64,000 nucleotides of DNA from Algimonas arctica (lineage in GTDB: Bacteria > Pseudomonadota > Alphaproteobacteria > Caulobacterales > Maricaulaceae): NCBI RefSeq assembly GCF_014652695.1, contig NZ_BMZH01000003.1, forward strand, positions 227,001-291,000. The letters are read 5' to 3'. Below, in pieces: positions 25,643 through 34,626 of this stretch; positions within the stretch are counted from its first letter, which is position 1, and each line of letters starts with the position of its first letter. The notes under the pieces are model-generated. The model was not told the origin of the DNA and did no database searches. It saw only the letters and a program-made list of their open reading frames with translations. Both the position numbers and the translations under genes were made by a program.

Positions 25643-27046
25643 ATGACAATAGTGGCCGCGGCGGGTCAGCCCGTCGGTATCAACCGCAACCGCCTGTTCT
25701 GGCTAAGTTGCCTGTCGTTGATCGTCACCGCGATGACGTTTGCTATTCGCGCGGGCATCCTCACACAACTCTCCGATGAGTTCGCGCTGACAGATACGCA
25801 GCTTGGCTGGGTCAACGGCATGGCCTTTCTCGGCTTTCCGCTGGCGATGGTTGTGTTCGGCTTCCTGTATAATGTGTTGGGGCCGCGCCTCATCATGATC
25901 CTCGCCTTTCTTGGCCATGTGCTCGGGTTGGTGTTGACGATCTATGCGGGCGGGTTTCTCAGCCTCTTAATTTCGACCTTCTTTATCGGCTTTGCCAATG
26001 GCTCGGTCGAAGCGGCCTGCAACCCGATGGTGGCGGATCTTTACAAGGACGACAAAACCAAGTGGCTCAACCGTTTCCATGTCTGGTTCCCCGGCGGCAT
26101 CGTGATCGGCGCGGTGATTTCTTATATTATGACCAATATGGGCATTGGTTGGCAGCCACAAATCGCGATTATGCTGGTGCCAACGACGATCTACGGTTTC
26201 ATGATCTTTACCACCGTGTTCCCTGATATTGATCCGGACAGCAAATCGATGCGTCTGGACGCCAAATCGATCCTGTTGATCAGTGCCGTGTTCGGCCTGC
26301 TGGTCCTGATCGGCACGCCCAACACACTCTTGGCGGCTGTGCCCGGCGGGATCTTGCTACCGCTGATCCTCGTACTTGGACTGGTCTATTTACTAACATT
26401 CGTTCTGACCGGGCGACACCGCGACGCAATCTTGCTGGTGGCCCTGATGGGGATCATGTCAATGACATCGACGTCAGAGCTGGGCACGCAGCAATGGGTT
26501 GAGCGTATTCTCGGCAGTTCTGGCGCACAACCTATGCTGATCCTCGCCATGGTCACGGGCATTATGGCGGTCGGTCGCTTCTTTGCCGGACCCCTCATCC
26601 ATGCGCTGAATCCATTGGGCGTGCTTCTTCTTAGCGCAGTCATGACAACATTGGGCTTATTCCTGATGACGATTGTGTCCGGCGGGATGGTCTATTTGGC
26701 GGCGATCGTGTTCGCGGTCGGCGTCTGTTATTTCTGGCCGACGATGATTGGCGTGACAGCACAATATGTCCCGCGCAGTGGCGCACTGGGAATGAGCCTT
26801 GTTGGCGCGGCGGGCATGTTCGCATTAACGATCTGGAACCCCGTCATTGGTGGCTGGATTGATGCGGCGCGTATGACGGCAGAGGAAACAGGTTTGACGG
26901 GCGACGCGATTGAAGTCGCGGCCGGTCAAGGCGCATTATCCAAACTGGTACTGTTCCCGATCATCCTGATCGTCTGCTTCTTGATTCTTTATCTTTTGCG
27001 AGGCCGCTTGGCTGCGAGCGCAGACCCCATTGCCGAGGAGGGCTAA
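25643..27046 (+). CDS. MFS transporter, probable sugar or sugar-acid uptake
   Basis: This 467-aa major facilitator superfamily protein has 12 membrane segments. The N-terminal half has 'MAFLGFPLAMVVFGFLYNVL' with 'GPRLIMILAFLGHVLGLVLT' after it, the position of motif A. ATG 25643 is preferred to ATG 25637 because the GGGGAG ribosome site is then 8 bases upstream. It lies between the cytoplasmic isomerase and the exported dehydrogenase genes, so it may import the product of periplasmic oxidation. The substrate is unknown. Confidence 0.85.
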   Translation: MTIVAAAGQPVGINRNRLFWLSCLSLIVTAMTFAIRAGILTQLSDEFALTDTQLGWVNGMAFLGFPLAMVVFGFLYNVLGPRLIMILAFLGHVLGLVLTIYAGGFLSLLISTFFIGFANGSVEAACNPMVADLYKDDKTKWLNRFHVWFPGGIVIGAVISYIMTNMGIGWQPQIAIMLVPTTIYGFMIFTTVFPDIDPDSKSMRLDAKSILLISAVFGLLVLIGTPNTLLAAVPGGILLPLILVLGLVYLLTFVLTGRHRDAILLVALMGIMSMTSTSELGTQQWVERILGSSGAQPMLILAMVTGIMAVGRFFAGPLIHALNPLGVLLLSAVMTTLGLFLMTIVSGGMVYLAAIVFAVGVCYFWPTMIGVTAQYVPRSGALGMSLVGAAGMFALTIWNPVIGGWIDAARMTAEETGLTGDAIEVAAGQGALSKLVLFPIILIVCFLILYLLRGRLAASADPIAEEG

Positions 27047-27049
27047 CCC

Positions 27050-27637
27050 ATGTCCGATCTTATCATGAACCGGCGCACAGCGATCACGTCGCTGCTCGCG
27101 ATTTCAGCGGCTGGCGCGCTGGCCGCGTGTGGCCCGTCCGAAAACATCACGTCCTCATCCGAGGCCGGAATGGATATGGACTATGCGACCCCAACGCAGT
27201 TCTTCAGCGTCTCCGAAATGGCGTTTTTATCAGCCTTCGCACAGACAATCATGCCCAAGACTGAAACAGCGGGCGCCGTCGAAGCCGGCGTTCCGGACGT
27301 CCTGCAGGATTTAGCGTCTGTCTGGGGTGACAGTGGCTACCGTCAATATTGGCGCGAAGGCGTTGCGTCTCTTGTCGAAACCTTCAAGCGATCGAGCGAC
27401 CAAGACTTCGCCGAACTGACGCCGCAGCAGCGGCTGACTATCCTTCGTCAATTCGATACCGACGTTTTTGACGGCAAGATCACTCATCCGTTTTACCGTG
27501 ACGCCAAGGTCACGATTATTCAGGCCTTTTACATGTCTGAACCCGGTGCGTCCGAAGAGCTCGCTTACGAGCCCGTGCCCGGAGAATGGATCGGTTGCGT
27601 GCCGCTCTCTGAATTTCCTAAAGCATGGGCAACATAA
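27050..27637 (+). CDS. Gluconate 2-dehydrogenase subunit 3-like protein, Tat-exported lipoprotein
   Basis: The 195-aa protein belongs to the small-subunit family (subunit 3) of flavin sugar dehydrogenases such as gluconate, fructose and glucoside-3 dehydrogenase. It begins with a twin-arginine signal ('NRRTAITSLLAISAAGALAA') ending in a lipobox at C27, so it is likely exported folded and lipid-anchored. Family-like regions are 'FAQTIMPKTETAGAVEAGVP' and 'FDTDVFDGKITHPFYRDAK'. In this family the small subunit carries the export signal for the large FAD subunit. The next gene encodes that subunit and overlaps it. A GAGGAGG ribosome site supports ATG 27050. Confidence 0.88.
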   Translation: MSDLIMNRRTAITSLLAISAAGALAACGPSENITSSSEAGMDMDYATPTQFFSVSEMAFLSAFAQTIMPKTETAGAVEAGVPDVLQDLASVWGDSGYRQYWREGVASLVETFKRSSDQDFAELTPQQRLTILRQFDTDVFDGKITHPFYRDAKVTIIQAFYMSEPGASEELAYEPVPGEWIGCVPLSEFPKAWAT

Positions 27638-27639
27638 TT

Positions 27640-29340
27640 ATGGCTGATTTTGATGTCATCGTCGTTGGCTCCGGCATGTCCGGCGGCTGGATCGCAAAAG
27701 AAATGTCTGAAAAGGGCTTCAAAGTCGCCGTGATCGAACGCGGACGGAAAGTTGAGCCGGAAAAGGATTATACGGATCACCTCAATCCGTGGGACAAGCC
27801 TGACCTTAATCGTCTGACCGAGCAGGATAAGGAAGACTATCCAATCCAGCACACCTCTTATGCCTTTCATCCCGACACAAAACAGTTTTGGGTGAAGGAT
27901 AAAGAGCATCCTTATGAGGTGCCGGAAGGTCAATCCTTCACATGGCGGCGGGGCTATCACGAAGGCGGCCGTTCGATCATGTGGGGACGGCAAAGTTACC
28001 GCATGTCCGAGATCGATTTCGAAGCCAATAAAACAGATGGGCACGGTGTTGATTGGCCGGTTCGCACGGCAGATATGAAACCGTGGTACGACTATGTCGA
28101 GACCTTCGCAGGCATCTCCGGCTCGACAGAAAATCTAGAAATTCTACCCGATAGCGTGTTTCAGCCACCGCATGACCTGACCTGTGCCGAGTTGGATTTC
28201 AAAGACAAAGTCGAAGACACATTTCCCGGTCGTCGCGTTATACCGGGCCGCGTTGCGAATCTTACCGCGCCGACACCTGAGCAAACCGCCTTGGGACGGG
28301 GCCGCTGCCAAGCGCGCAATCATTGTTTTAACGGCTGTAGCTACGGCGCTTATTTCAGCTCGAATTCCGCGACACTTCCTGCGGCGCGGCGCACCGGAAA
28401 TATGACATTCATCCCTGATACCGCCGTGCATAAAGTCGTGCATGACAAGACGCTGGACCGCGCGACAGGTGTTGAAACCGTCAACATTAAAACGGGCGAA
28501 ACCAAAACCATCACGGCCCGCGTTATCTTCCTTAATGCCGGCACAATCCCGACCAGCATGATCCTGCTGAATTCCGCCAATGCGGATCATCCGAACGGGC
28601 TGGCCAATAGCTCGGGCCAACTCGGTCATAATCTGATGGACCATCATTCTGGCGCGCGTGGGCAGGCAACAATGCCCGGCAACCTCGACAAATACCATTT
28701 TGGACGCCGCCCGAACGGGTTCTACATTCCGCGCTTTCGGAACCATACCGAAGAAGCCGAAGGGTTTATTCGCGGCTTTGGTTATCAAGGCTGGGGCATG
28801 CGGTCGAGCTGGGGCAGCGGCGTTGGCAATAAAGGGGTTGGCACAGACCTAAAAGATCAACTGCGTAGCCCGGGCGCGTGGAGTATCGGGATGGTCGCGT
28901 TTGGGGAAGTCCTGCCAAACTTTGATAATCATGTTCGCCTTCACCCGACAAAAACAGATAAATGGGGTTTTCCAATTCCTATTCTCGACGCCAAATGGGG
29001 CGAGAACGAACGCAACATGGTCCGGCAGGCCACCCGTGATACGCGGGCCATGCTGGAAGTCGCTGGCGCGATCAATATCTGGACCGATGATCCGGAGACA
29101 GCCGAGCCGAATTCGCCCGGTAACGGCATTCACGAAATGGGGACAGCTCGGATGGGACGGGATGCGAAAACATCGGTCCTTAACGGGTTTAACCAAAGCT
29201 GGGACGTGCCGAACCTGTTCATCACCGACGGGTCCTTCATGGCGTCTGGTGGCTGCCAGAACCCGTCACTGACCTATATGGCCTTTTCCGCCCGTGCCGC
29301 GAACCATGCGGCAGAATTAATGAAAGAGGGCGTTCTTTAG
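27640..29340 (+). CDS. GMC family FAD-dependent sugar dehydrogenase, large subunit
   Basis: The 566-aa protein is a glucose-methanol-choline oxidoreductase of the sugar dehydrogenase type. It has the FAD-binding 'DVIVVGSGMSGGWIAKEM' motif at the N-terminus, 'SFTWRRGYHEGGRSIMWGRQ' next, a cysteine cluster in 'RCQARNHCFNGCSYGAYFSS', and the C-terminal 'GIHEMGTARMG' and 'SGGCQNPSLTYMAF' motifs with the catalytic His and Asn. It has no signal peptide; export as a complex with the Tat small subunit upstream is expected. ATG 27640 is chosen as it abuts the FAD motif; ATG 27625 is possible. No cytochrome subunit is encoded nearby, so the electron acceptor is unknown. Confidence 0.92.
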   Translation: MADFDVIVVGSGMSGGWIAKEMSEKGFKVAVIERGRKVEPEKDYTDHLNPWDKPDLNRLTEQDKEDYPIQHTSYAFHPDTKQFWVKDKEHPYEVPEGQSFTWRRGYHEGGRSIMWGRQSYRMSEIDFEANKTDGHGVDWPVRTADMKPWYDYVETFAGISGSTENLEILPDSVFQPPHDLTCAELDFKDKVEDTFPGRRVIPGRVANLTAPTPEQTALGRGRCQARNHCFNGCSYGAYFSSNSATLPAARRTGNMTFIPDTAVHKVVHDKTLDRATGVETVNIKTGETKTITARVIFLNAGTIPTSMILLNSANADHPNGLANSSGQLGHNLMDHHSGARGQATMPGNLDKYHFGRRPNGFYIPRFRNHTEEAEGFIRGFGYQGWGMRSSWGSGVGNKGVGTDLKDQLRSPGAWSIGMVAFGEVLPNFDNHVRLHPTKTDKWGFPIPILDAKWGENERNMVRQATRDTRAMLEVAGAINIWTDDPETAEPNSPGNGIHEMGTARMGRDAKTSVLNGFNQSWDVPNLFITDGSFMASGGCQNPSLTYMAFSARAANHAAELMKEGVL

Positions 29341-29409
29341 CCGACAGGCTTGAGTGCCCTTTTTCGTCCCCACGATGAACACCGTACGATCAAGGAAGGT
29401 CGAGCCGCA

Positions 29410-30315
29410 ATGACCCATAAGCTGAGTCTAGACCGTAGACACTTCCTGAGCGCCAGCGGGGCGCTTATGCTCGCAGCCGCCTGTCAGCCCGCCGCCATCG
29501 CCCCGGCCGGTCGCCAGCACATCACCAAGATCGGCTTGCAAACCTACAGCTTGCGCGAAGCCTTAGGCCTTGATTTCGTTGGTACGTTCCAAATGATCAA
29601 AGATGTTGGCTATGACTTCGTTGAGCTGAACGGTCGTAACTTTGCGGACCGCGCGCCGACTGAGCTACGCAAAATTCTTGATGATGTGGGCCTCCCTGCG
29701 CCCGCGACCCATGTCGATTATAAGAGCCTCTCGGAAACTCCGGCGCGGCTCGGCGATATTGCCGCGACGCTCGGCTGTGACTATGTCATCCTGCCGTGGT
29801 TAGCGGACGATCAACGCGGCATGGAGGATTACAAACGCCATGCAAAGATGCTCAACCTTGCGGCGGAAACTCTCCGTGCGACGAATATCAAGCTGGCTTA
29901 CCATAACCACCATTTCGAGTTTTTCGATCTGGGACGCGGCATCACAGGCATGGATATCCTGCTATCGGAAACGGACCCGTCCCTCGTCTCGTTTGAGCTC
30001 GACTTTTTCTGGGCGGCGCTGGCGGGTGTCGATATTCCTAAACTGCTCGCCGCCCATCCCGGACGGTTCAAGCTGTGTCATATTAAGGATATGTCCGGCG
30101 ACCCGGCCCCTTACGCGGCTAGCCTCGACTTCGCGACAACTGTTCAAGATTTGATGGTCAATGTCGGCGAAGGGACCCTGCCGTTCGAGACCTACTTCGC
30201 GCAGAATTCCGTCTCCGGCATGGAGTATTTCATCGCCGAACATGACAATCCTCCGCAACCGTTCCGACAGTCCATTCAAACCAGCTATGATGCGATTAAG
30301 GCCATGCGCTTTTAG
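29410..30315 (+). CDS. Sugar phosphate isomerase/epimerase family TIM-barrel protein, Tat-exported
   Basis: The 301-aa protein has a Tat signal ('DRRHFLSASGALMLAAAC') with a lipobox-like cysteine, so it is exported folded, followed by an AP-endonuclease-2/xylose-isomerase-like TIM barrel. Metal-site motifs are 'YDFVELNGRNF', 'IKLAYHNHHFEFFD', 'SFELDFFWAALAGVD', 'FKLCHIKDM' and 'EYFIAEHDNP'. ATG 29410 is used because the Tat signal begins there and AAGGAAGG precedes it. A periplasmic member beside an exported sugar dehydrogenase suggests that it acts on the oxidised product, for example as a 3-ketoglycoside lyase or epimerase. That role is inference. Confidence 0.88.
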   Translation: MTHKLSLDRRHFLSASGALMLAAACQPAAIAPAGRQHITKIGLQTYSLREALGLDFVGTFQMIKDVGYDFVELNGRNFADRAPTELRKILDDVGLPAPATHVDYKSLSETPARLGDIAATLGCDYVILPWLADDQRGMEDYKRHAKMLNLAAETLRATNIKLAYHNHHFEFFDLGRGITGMDILLSETDPSLVSFELDFFWAALAGVDIPKLLAAHPGRFKLCHIKDMSGDPAPYAASLDFATTVQDLMVNVGEGTLPFETYFAQNSVSGMEYFIAEHDNPPQPFRQSIQTSYDAIKAMRF

Positions 30316-30317
30316 TC

Positions 30318-30848
30318 ATGTCGTCCTCACTCCGATCCCTGATTGTGATTATGGGCGTATCAGGATGCGGTAAGTCAACAATTGGACGGGCCTTAGCGGC
30401 AAAAAACGCGTGGCCATTTCTTGAAGGCGATAGGTTTCATCCCGCCGAAAATATTGAGAAAATGGCGTCAGGAACACCGCTCACGGATCAAGATCGCGTG
30501 GCTTGGATGGACGGGATTTGCTGCGCCGTGGATGCGCATGCGGCTCCGGTCCTTGTGTTGGCCTGTTCTGCCTTAACGCCTTTTGTCCGCAACCGATTGG
30601 GTCAAATCGGGCGCAATCTTATTTATGCCCACCTGAAAACCGATAGTGTCGATATGGTCGAGCGCCTCGGTTTTCGCGATCATTTCATGCCGGCGCAGCT
30701 TCTATCCAGCCAATATGCCGCCCTGTCTGTGCCTGACGGGGCGTATGAATTCGATGCCAGCAAACCCGCTGACAGAATCGTGGTGCAGATGATGGATCGC
30801 TTCATCGGCGGCCCGACTGACATGAGGCCCCCTCGATGGAATTCGTAA
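30318..30848 (+). CDS. gntK: Gluconokinase
   Basis: Gluconokinase phosphorylates gluconate to 6-phosphogluconate for the Entner-Doudoroff or pentose phosphate pathway. The 176-aa protein has the P-loop 'GVSGCGKST' (residues 13-21), 'FLEGDRFHPAENIEKMASGT' as in GntK, and 'DQDRVAWMDGI'. Length is that of bacterial GntK. Start ATG 30318 is 2 bp after the preceding stop, and its 3' end overlaps the GntP permease gene by 13 bp, so kinase and permease are made together. Confidence 0.94.
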   Translation: MSSSLRSLIVIMGVSGCGKSTIGRALAAKNAWPFLEGDRFHPAENIEKMASGTPLTDQDRVAWMDGICCAVDAHAAPVLVLACSALTPFVRNRLGQIGRNLIYAHLKTDSVDMVERLGFRDHFMPAQLLSSQYAALSVPDGAYEFDASKPADRIVVQMMDRFIGGPTDMRPPRWNS

Positions 30849-32197
30849 CCACCTACCAGCCCGTCTTGGCCACCCTGGCCGGTATTACGGCGCTCTTGAT
30901 CCTCATTTTACGCGCCAGGATGAACGCATTTGCGGCCCTCTTATTGGTTGCGATCCTCTCAGCTGTTGCCGCCGGAATGTCGCCTGACCGCGCGTTGGCA
31001 ACGGTCAGCACGGGCATGGGCGGCGTGTTAGGCTTTATTGCGCCCGTGATTGGCTTAGGGGCCCTATTCGGAATTATTTTGGAAGCCTCCGGCGGCATTC
31101 AAACGCTGGCCAATGGGGCTGCCCGGTTGGGAAGTCCCAAACGTCAAAAATGGGCGATGGGGGCGTTAGGGCTGGCCGCAGCGACGCCTGTTTTCTTTGA
31201 TGTGGCGCTCATCATTCTCATGCCGTTTATCGCCGGATTGGCCAAAAGAAGCGGTAAAGTTGCCCTTTATTTTGGTCTTCCGCTCTGTGCGGGTTTGGCC
31301 GTCGGTCATGCGTTCATTCCGCCAACTCCCGGTCCGATTGCGATCGCTGAGTTGATCGGCGCCAATTTAGGCTGGGTTTTGCTGTTCGGGAGCTTCACGG
31401 GACTGATTTCAATGGCTGTGGCAGGGCCGATCCTGACGGGGTTACTCCAAAAACGAAACGCCCTGCCCCATGGCGACCTCAAACTGTCAGATTTTTTCAA
31501 GGACGAAAGCGCCGTCGCCGTTAAAAACCCCATGCGCCTTCAAAAGGCAATCGGCCTCATCCTCTTGCCGCTGGTTTTGATTGTCGCCGGCACGCTCTCA
31601 AAGCTGGTTCTGCCGCAAGGACTGATCCAAGACATTTTCACCCTGATCGGCCATCCATTTTCTGCCCTACTCATTGCGAGCGGTACCTGTTGGGCCTGTG
31701 CGCGACACGCAGGTGTCAAGAGCGCCACAATCCAATCCGCCATGTCGCGCGCCTTTGAACCTGTAGGCGTGGTCATCCTCGTCACTGGCGCCGGCGGCGC
31801 GTTCAAACAAGTGCTCGTCGATACGGGTGCAGGCGAGCAAATCGCCAATGGCGTTCTGTCAATCGGCCTCACGCCGCTGGTGATGGCTTTTGTTCTCGCG
31901 CTGATTATTCGGGCGGCACAAGGTAGCGCAACGGTCGCCATGATTACGGCAGCGGGGCTTATCGCGCCAATCCTAGCCACGCTGGCTCTCTCTGACCCCC
32001 AACTGGCCTTGATCACCATCGCGATTGCTGCGGGGGCGAGCGGTCTGTCTTACGTCAATGATTCAGGTTTTTGGCTGGTCAGCCGCCTCTTTGGTCTCAC
32101 AGAAAAAGAGACCTTAGCGACGTGGACTGTATCAACGACCCTCATCGCCGCGACAGGATTAATCTGCACGATGATCCTCTACCCTTTGGTCGGCTAG
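30836..32197 (+). CDS. Gluconate:H+ symporter, GntP family
   Basis: GntP permeases import gluconate or related sugar acids. The 453-aa protein has about 12-14 membrane segments with family features such as 'GFIAPVIGLGALFGIILEAS', 'HAFIPPTPGPIAIAELIGAN' and 'AAQGSATVAMITAAGLIAPI'. Overlap with gntK supports gluconate as substrate. It is the last gene of the plus-strand sugar operon. No clear terminator hairpin follows; 216 bp separate it from the efflux operon. Confidence 0.93.
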   Translation: MEFVTTYQPVLATLAGITALLILILRARMNAFAALLLVAILSAVAAGMSPDRALATVSTGMGGVLGFIAPVIGLGALFGIILEASGGIQTLANGAARLGSPKRQKWAMGALGLAAATPVFFDVALIILMPFIAGLAKRSGKVALYFGLPLCAGLAVGHAFIPPTPGPIAIAELIGANLGWVLLFGSFTGLISMAVAGPILTGLLQKRNALPHGDLKLSDFFKDESAVAVKNPMRLQKAIGLILLPLVLIVAGTLSKLVLPQGLIQDIFTLIGHPFSALLIASGTCWACARHAGVKSATIQSAMSRAFEPVGVVILVTGAGGAFKQVLVDTGAGEQIANGVLSIGLTPLVMAFVLALIIRAAQGSATVAMITAAGLIAPILATLALSDPQLALITIAIAAGASGLSYVNDSGFWLVSRLFGLTEKETLATWTVSTTLIAATGLICTMILYPLVG

Positions 32198-32413
32198 GCC
32201 TTTGTCTTAAAACCCCATCCAACCCTCAATCGGTCCGTATTAGATGTGTTCTATATCCATTAAACCATCGCTTTAAGAACTGATCGTCATCACCGCATTC
32301 ATACGCCTCATAAAAGGTGCAAAACCTTCCGCCTATTAACTTGACGAACAGAATGTTGGCCGCGATGGCAACATTGAATATCGATAAATTGGCTTTAGGG
32401 GGCTTGCAAGCGG

Positions 32414-33940
32414 ATGATCTTTTCCGACAAACAATCACGCTGGATTCAGACACCGCTCAATCCGATAGTTTTGTTCGGCGCGCTCGTCTTGGTGGCCTGT
32501 GGTAATGGCGGTGAACCCGCCCAGTCAGTCAGGTCCCTGCAAACCGTGTCTCCGTCGACGGGCGACATTACCCGAGTCGTCGGCGCCACCGGAAAAATTG
32601 TTCCTCGCCAAGAGGTTATGGTCGGGTCCGAAGTGTCTGGTCGCGTAATTGACGTGCTCGTTGATTTCAATTCCACCGTCAAAACGGGACAGGTCTTAGC
32701 GCGGATTGATCCGACATCCTTTGATAGCCGCGTTCAACAAATTGTAAGCCGGATCGATTCCGCTCGCGCCGACATTAATGTGCAGAAAGCATCGGTCGAG
32801 AGCGCACAAGTTAATCTCGATAATGCGGTGCTTCAGCTCACGCGCCGTGAAGGTCTGTTTGAACAACAAGCCATTAGCCAAGCACAACTCGAAAGCGCAC
32901 AGCGGGATGTGGGGGTTTCCACCGCCAACCTAAAACTGTCAAAAGCGCGCGTCGTGTCTTCCGAGGCCAGTCTGCGCCAACTCGTCGCGCAACTCGAAGA
33001 GGCCCGCGCCGATTTGGAACGGACAACAATTTTATCGCCCATTGATGGGGTCGTGATCGACCGAAAAATTGATCCCGGCCAGACCGTGCAGGCGAGTTTT
33101 TCCGCACCTGAGCTATTCACGATCGCCGCTGATCTGTCGCAAATTCAAGTTGAAGCCGTGATCATCGAATCTGATGTCGCGGGACTAGAAGCCGGCGACA
33201 CGGCGCGGTTCACCGTTGATGCCTATCCGGATGATCCGATTGAGGGTATTGTCGAGCAGTTGCGGTTCAAGAGCCAAGAAACCAACAATATCATCTCTTA
33301 TATTGCCGTTATTGGCGCGGAAAATCCGTCCAATCGCTTGATGCCCGGCATGACAGCGAATTTGCAGATTATTACAGAAATTAAGAGCCGGTCGCGCCGC
33401 CTCCCCGTCAGTGTCGAGCGGTTCCGTCCATCGCCACGCGATCTAGAACAATTTGAAAAACGCAGTGAAGACAGCGCGGAAGACGAAAGCCTCCTCTCGC
33501 CAACATTTGCACGACTGACGACAATCGGACTGCCGCAAAGTCGCGTCGAGAGCTATCGTCAGCAAATCGAACCCGCCACGCAGCGCATGCGGGATTTGAT
33601 CAACGACCCGACAAAATCCTTCATGCACACGCCGATGCGGATTGCGATGAACGAGCTGATCGACAATCAACTTAAGACATATTTAAATGCATCGGAGCGC
33701 CAAGCCTACACGGCCCAAGTCGGTCTAGAGCGTACAATCCGACCGGTTGAACTCTGGGTGGCAACGCCCGACGGAAAGATGAGTAAACGGACCGTGAAAC
33801 TGGGTCTATCGGATGGATCCTTTGTCGAGGTCGTTGACGGACTTTCTGATACAGACAGTGTTGTCATCGGCGTTGGCGTGGCTGGCAACGATCAAGGTGG
33901 ACGTTCCGGTGGAGGGCGCCCAGGAGGACAAGGGCGATGA
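32414..33940 (+). CDS. MacA-like periplasmic adaptor of a tripartite ABC exporter, with an insertion domain
   Basis: The 508-aa protein is a membrane-fusion adaptor. It has a lipoprotein signal ('LFGALVLVAC', lipid at C29), a biotinyl-lipoyl half ('QEVMVGSEVSGRVIDVLVDF'), a coiled-coil hairpin (about residues 100-205), the second lipoyl half ('TILSPIDGVVIDRKIDPGQT') and a beta-barrel ('VEAVIIESDVAGLEAGDTAR'). Between the barrel and the C-terminal domain lies an extra helical segment of about 105 residues (340-445), not present in E. coli MacA (about 370 aa). The gene overlaps the ATPase gene by ATGA. It links the inner-membrane MacB-like pair to the outer-membrane channel. The substrate is unknown. 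Confidence 0.88.
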   Translation: MIFSDKQSRWIQTPLNPIVLFGALVLVACGNGGEPAQSVRSLQTVSPSTGDITRVVGATGKIVPRQEVMVGSEVSGRVIDVLVDFNSTVKTGQVLARIDPTSFDSRVQQIVSRIDSARADINVQKASVESAQVNLDNAVLQLTRREGLFEQQAISQAQLESAQRDVGVSTANLKLSKARVVSSEASLRQLVAQLEEARADLERTTILSPIDGVVIDRKIDPGQTVQASFSAPELFTIAADLSQIQVEAVIIESDVAGLEAGDTARFTVDAYPDDPIEGIVEQLRFKSQETNNIISYIAVIGAENPSNRLMPGMTANLQIITEIKSRSRRLPVSVERFRPSPRDLEQFEKRSEDSAEDESLLSPTFARLTTIGLPQSRVESYRQQIEPATQRMRDLINDPTKSFMHTPMRIAMNELIDNQLKTYLNASERQAYTAQVGLERTIRPVELWVATPDGKMSKRTVKLGLSDGSFVEVVDGLSDTDSVVIGVGVAGNDQGGRSGGGRPGGQGR

Positions 33941-34626
33941 TCGTCACACGCAACCTCCGTAAAACCTATATCTTGGGCGGACAGGAGATTCACGCCTTGG
34001 ACGGCGTCGATTTAACCGTTCCCGCCGGTCAATTTCTGGCCGTTGTCGGCGCATCAGGGTCTGGCAAATCGACCCTCATGAATATGCTGGGCGGGCTCGA
34101 TAAACCTGATACGGGGGACGTTGAAATCGACGGGCAGAATATCGTTAAGCTCGGCCTTCGCGGGCTCGCCCGGTTTCGCAATGAAACATTGGGGTTTGTC
34201 TTCCAAAGCTTTCAACTCTTGCCCCGTCAATCGGCGCTCAGCAATGTCATGTTACCGCTGACCTATCGTCGTCCGGCTCCCGATAATGCCAAAGATGCCG
34301 CGCAAGCGGCCCTCACGGCCGTCGATCTTGCCGACCGGATGCTCAATAAACCGACCCAGCTTTCGGGCGGACAGCAACAACGCGTCGCCATCGCCCGCGC
34401 TCTCGTCGGTCAACCCAAGCTTTTGCTTGCCGATGAACCCACTGGCGCGCTCGATAGCAAAACGTCCGAGAATGTTATGGCTCTGTTAGGCCGACTGTCC
34501 CGAGACGGGCTGACTATCGTGCTGATCACTCACGACCCGGAGGTTGCGACCTATGCGGACCGTGTTGTGACGATGCGGGACGGACGGATCGTCGAAGATG
34601 TAATGAATGAGGCGGTGGCAGCATGA
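33937..34626 (+). CDS. MacB-type ABC transporter ATP-binding protein
   Basis: The 229-aa ATPase has Walker A 'GASGSGKST' (residues 38-46), the Q-loop in '[20 protein letters not shown]', signature '[15 protein letters not shown]' and Walker B '[15 protein letters not shown]'. The sequence is of the MacB/LolD type. In E. coli MacB the ATPase and permease are fused; here they are two genes that overlap by ATGA. It energises the exporter together with the adaptor and permease genes beside it. Confidence 0.94.
   Translation: MIVTRNLRKTYILGGQEIHALDGVDLTVPAGQFLAVVGASGSGKSTLMNMLGGLDKPDTGDVEIDGQNIVKLGLRGLARFRNETLGFVFQSFQLLPRQSALSNVMLPLTYRRPAPDNAKDAAQAALTAVDLADRMLNKPTQLSGGQQQRVAIARALVGQPKLLLADEPTGALDSKTSENVMALLGRLSRDGLTIVLITHDPEVATYADRVVTMRDGRIVEDVMNEAVAA

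Noticed and set aside
32317-32505. 62-codon frame overlapping the start of the MacA-like gene
   Set aside because: No ribosome site, no motif, and it runs out of frame into the adaptor gene, whose lipoprotein signal explains the sequence.
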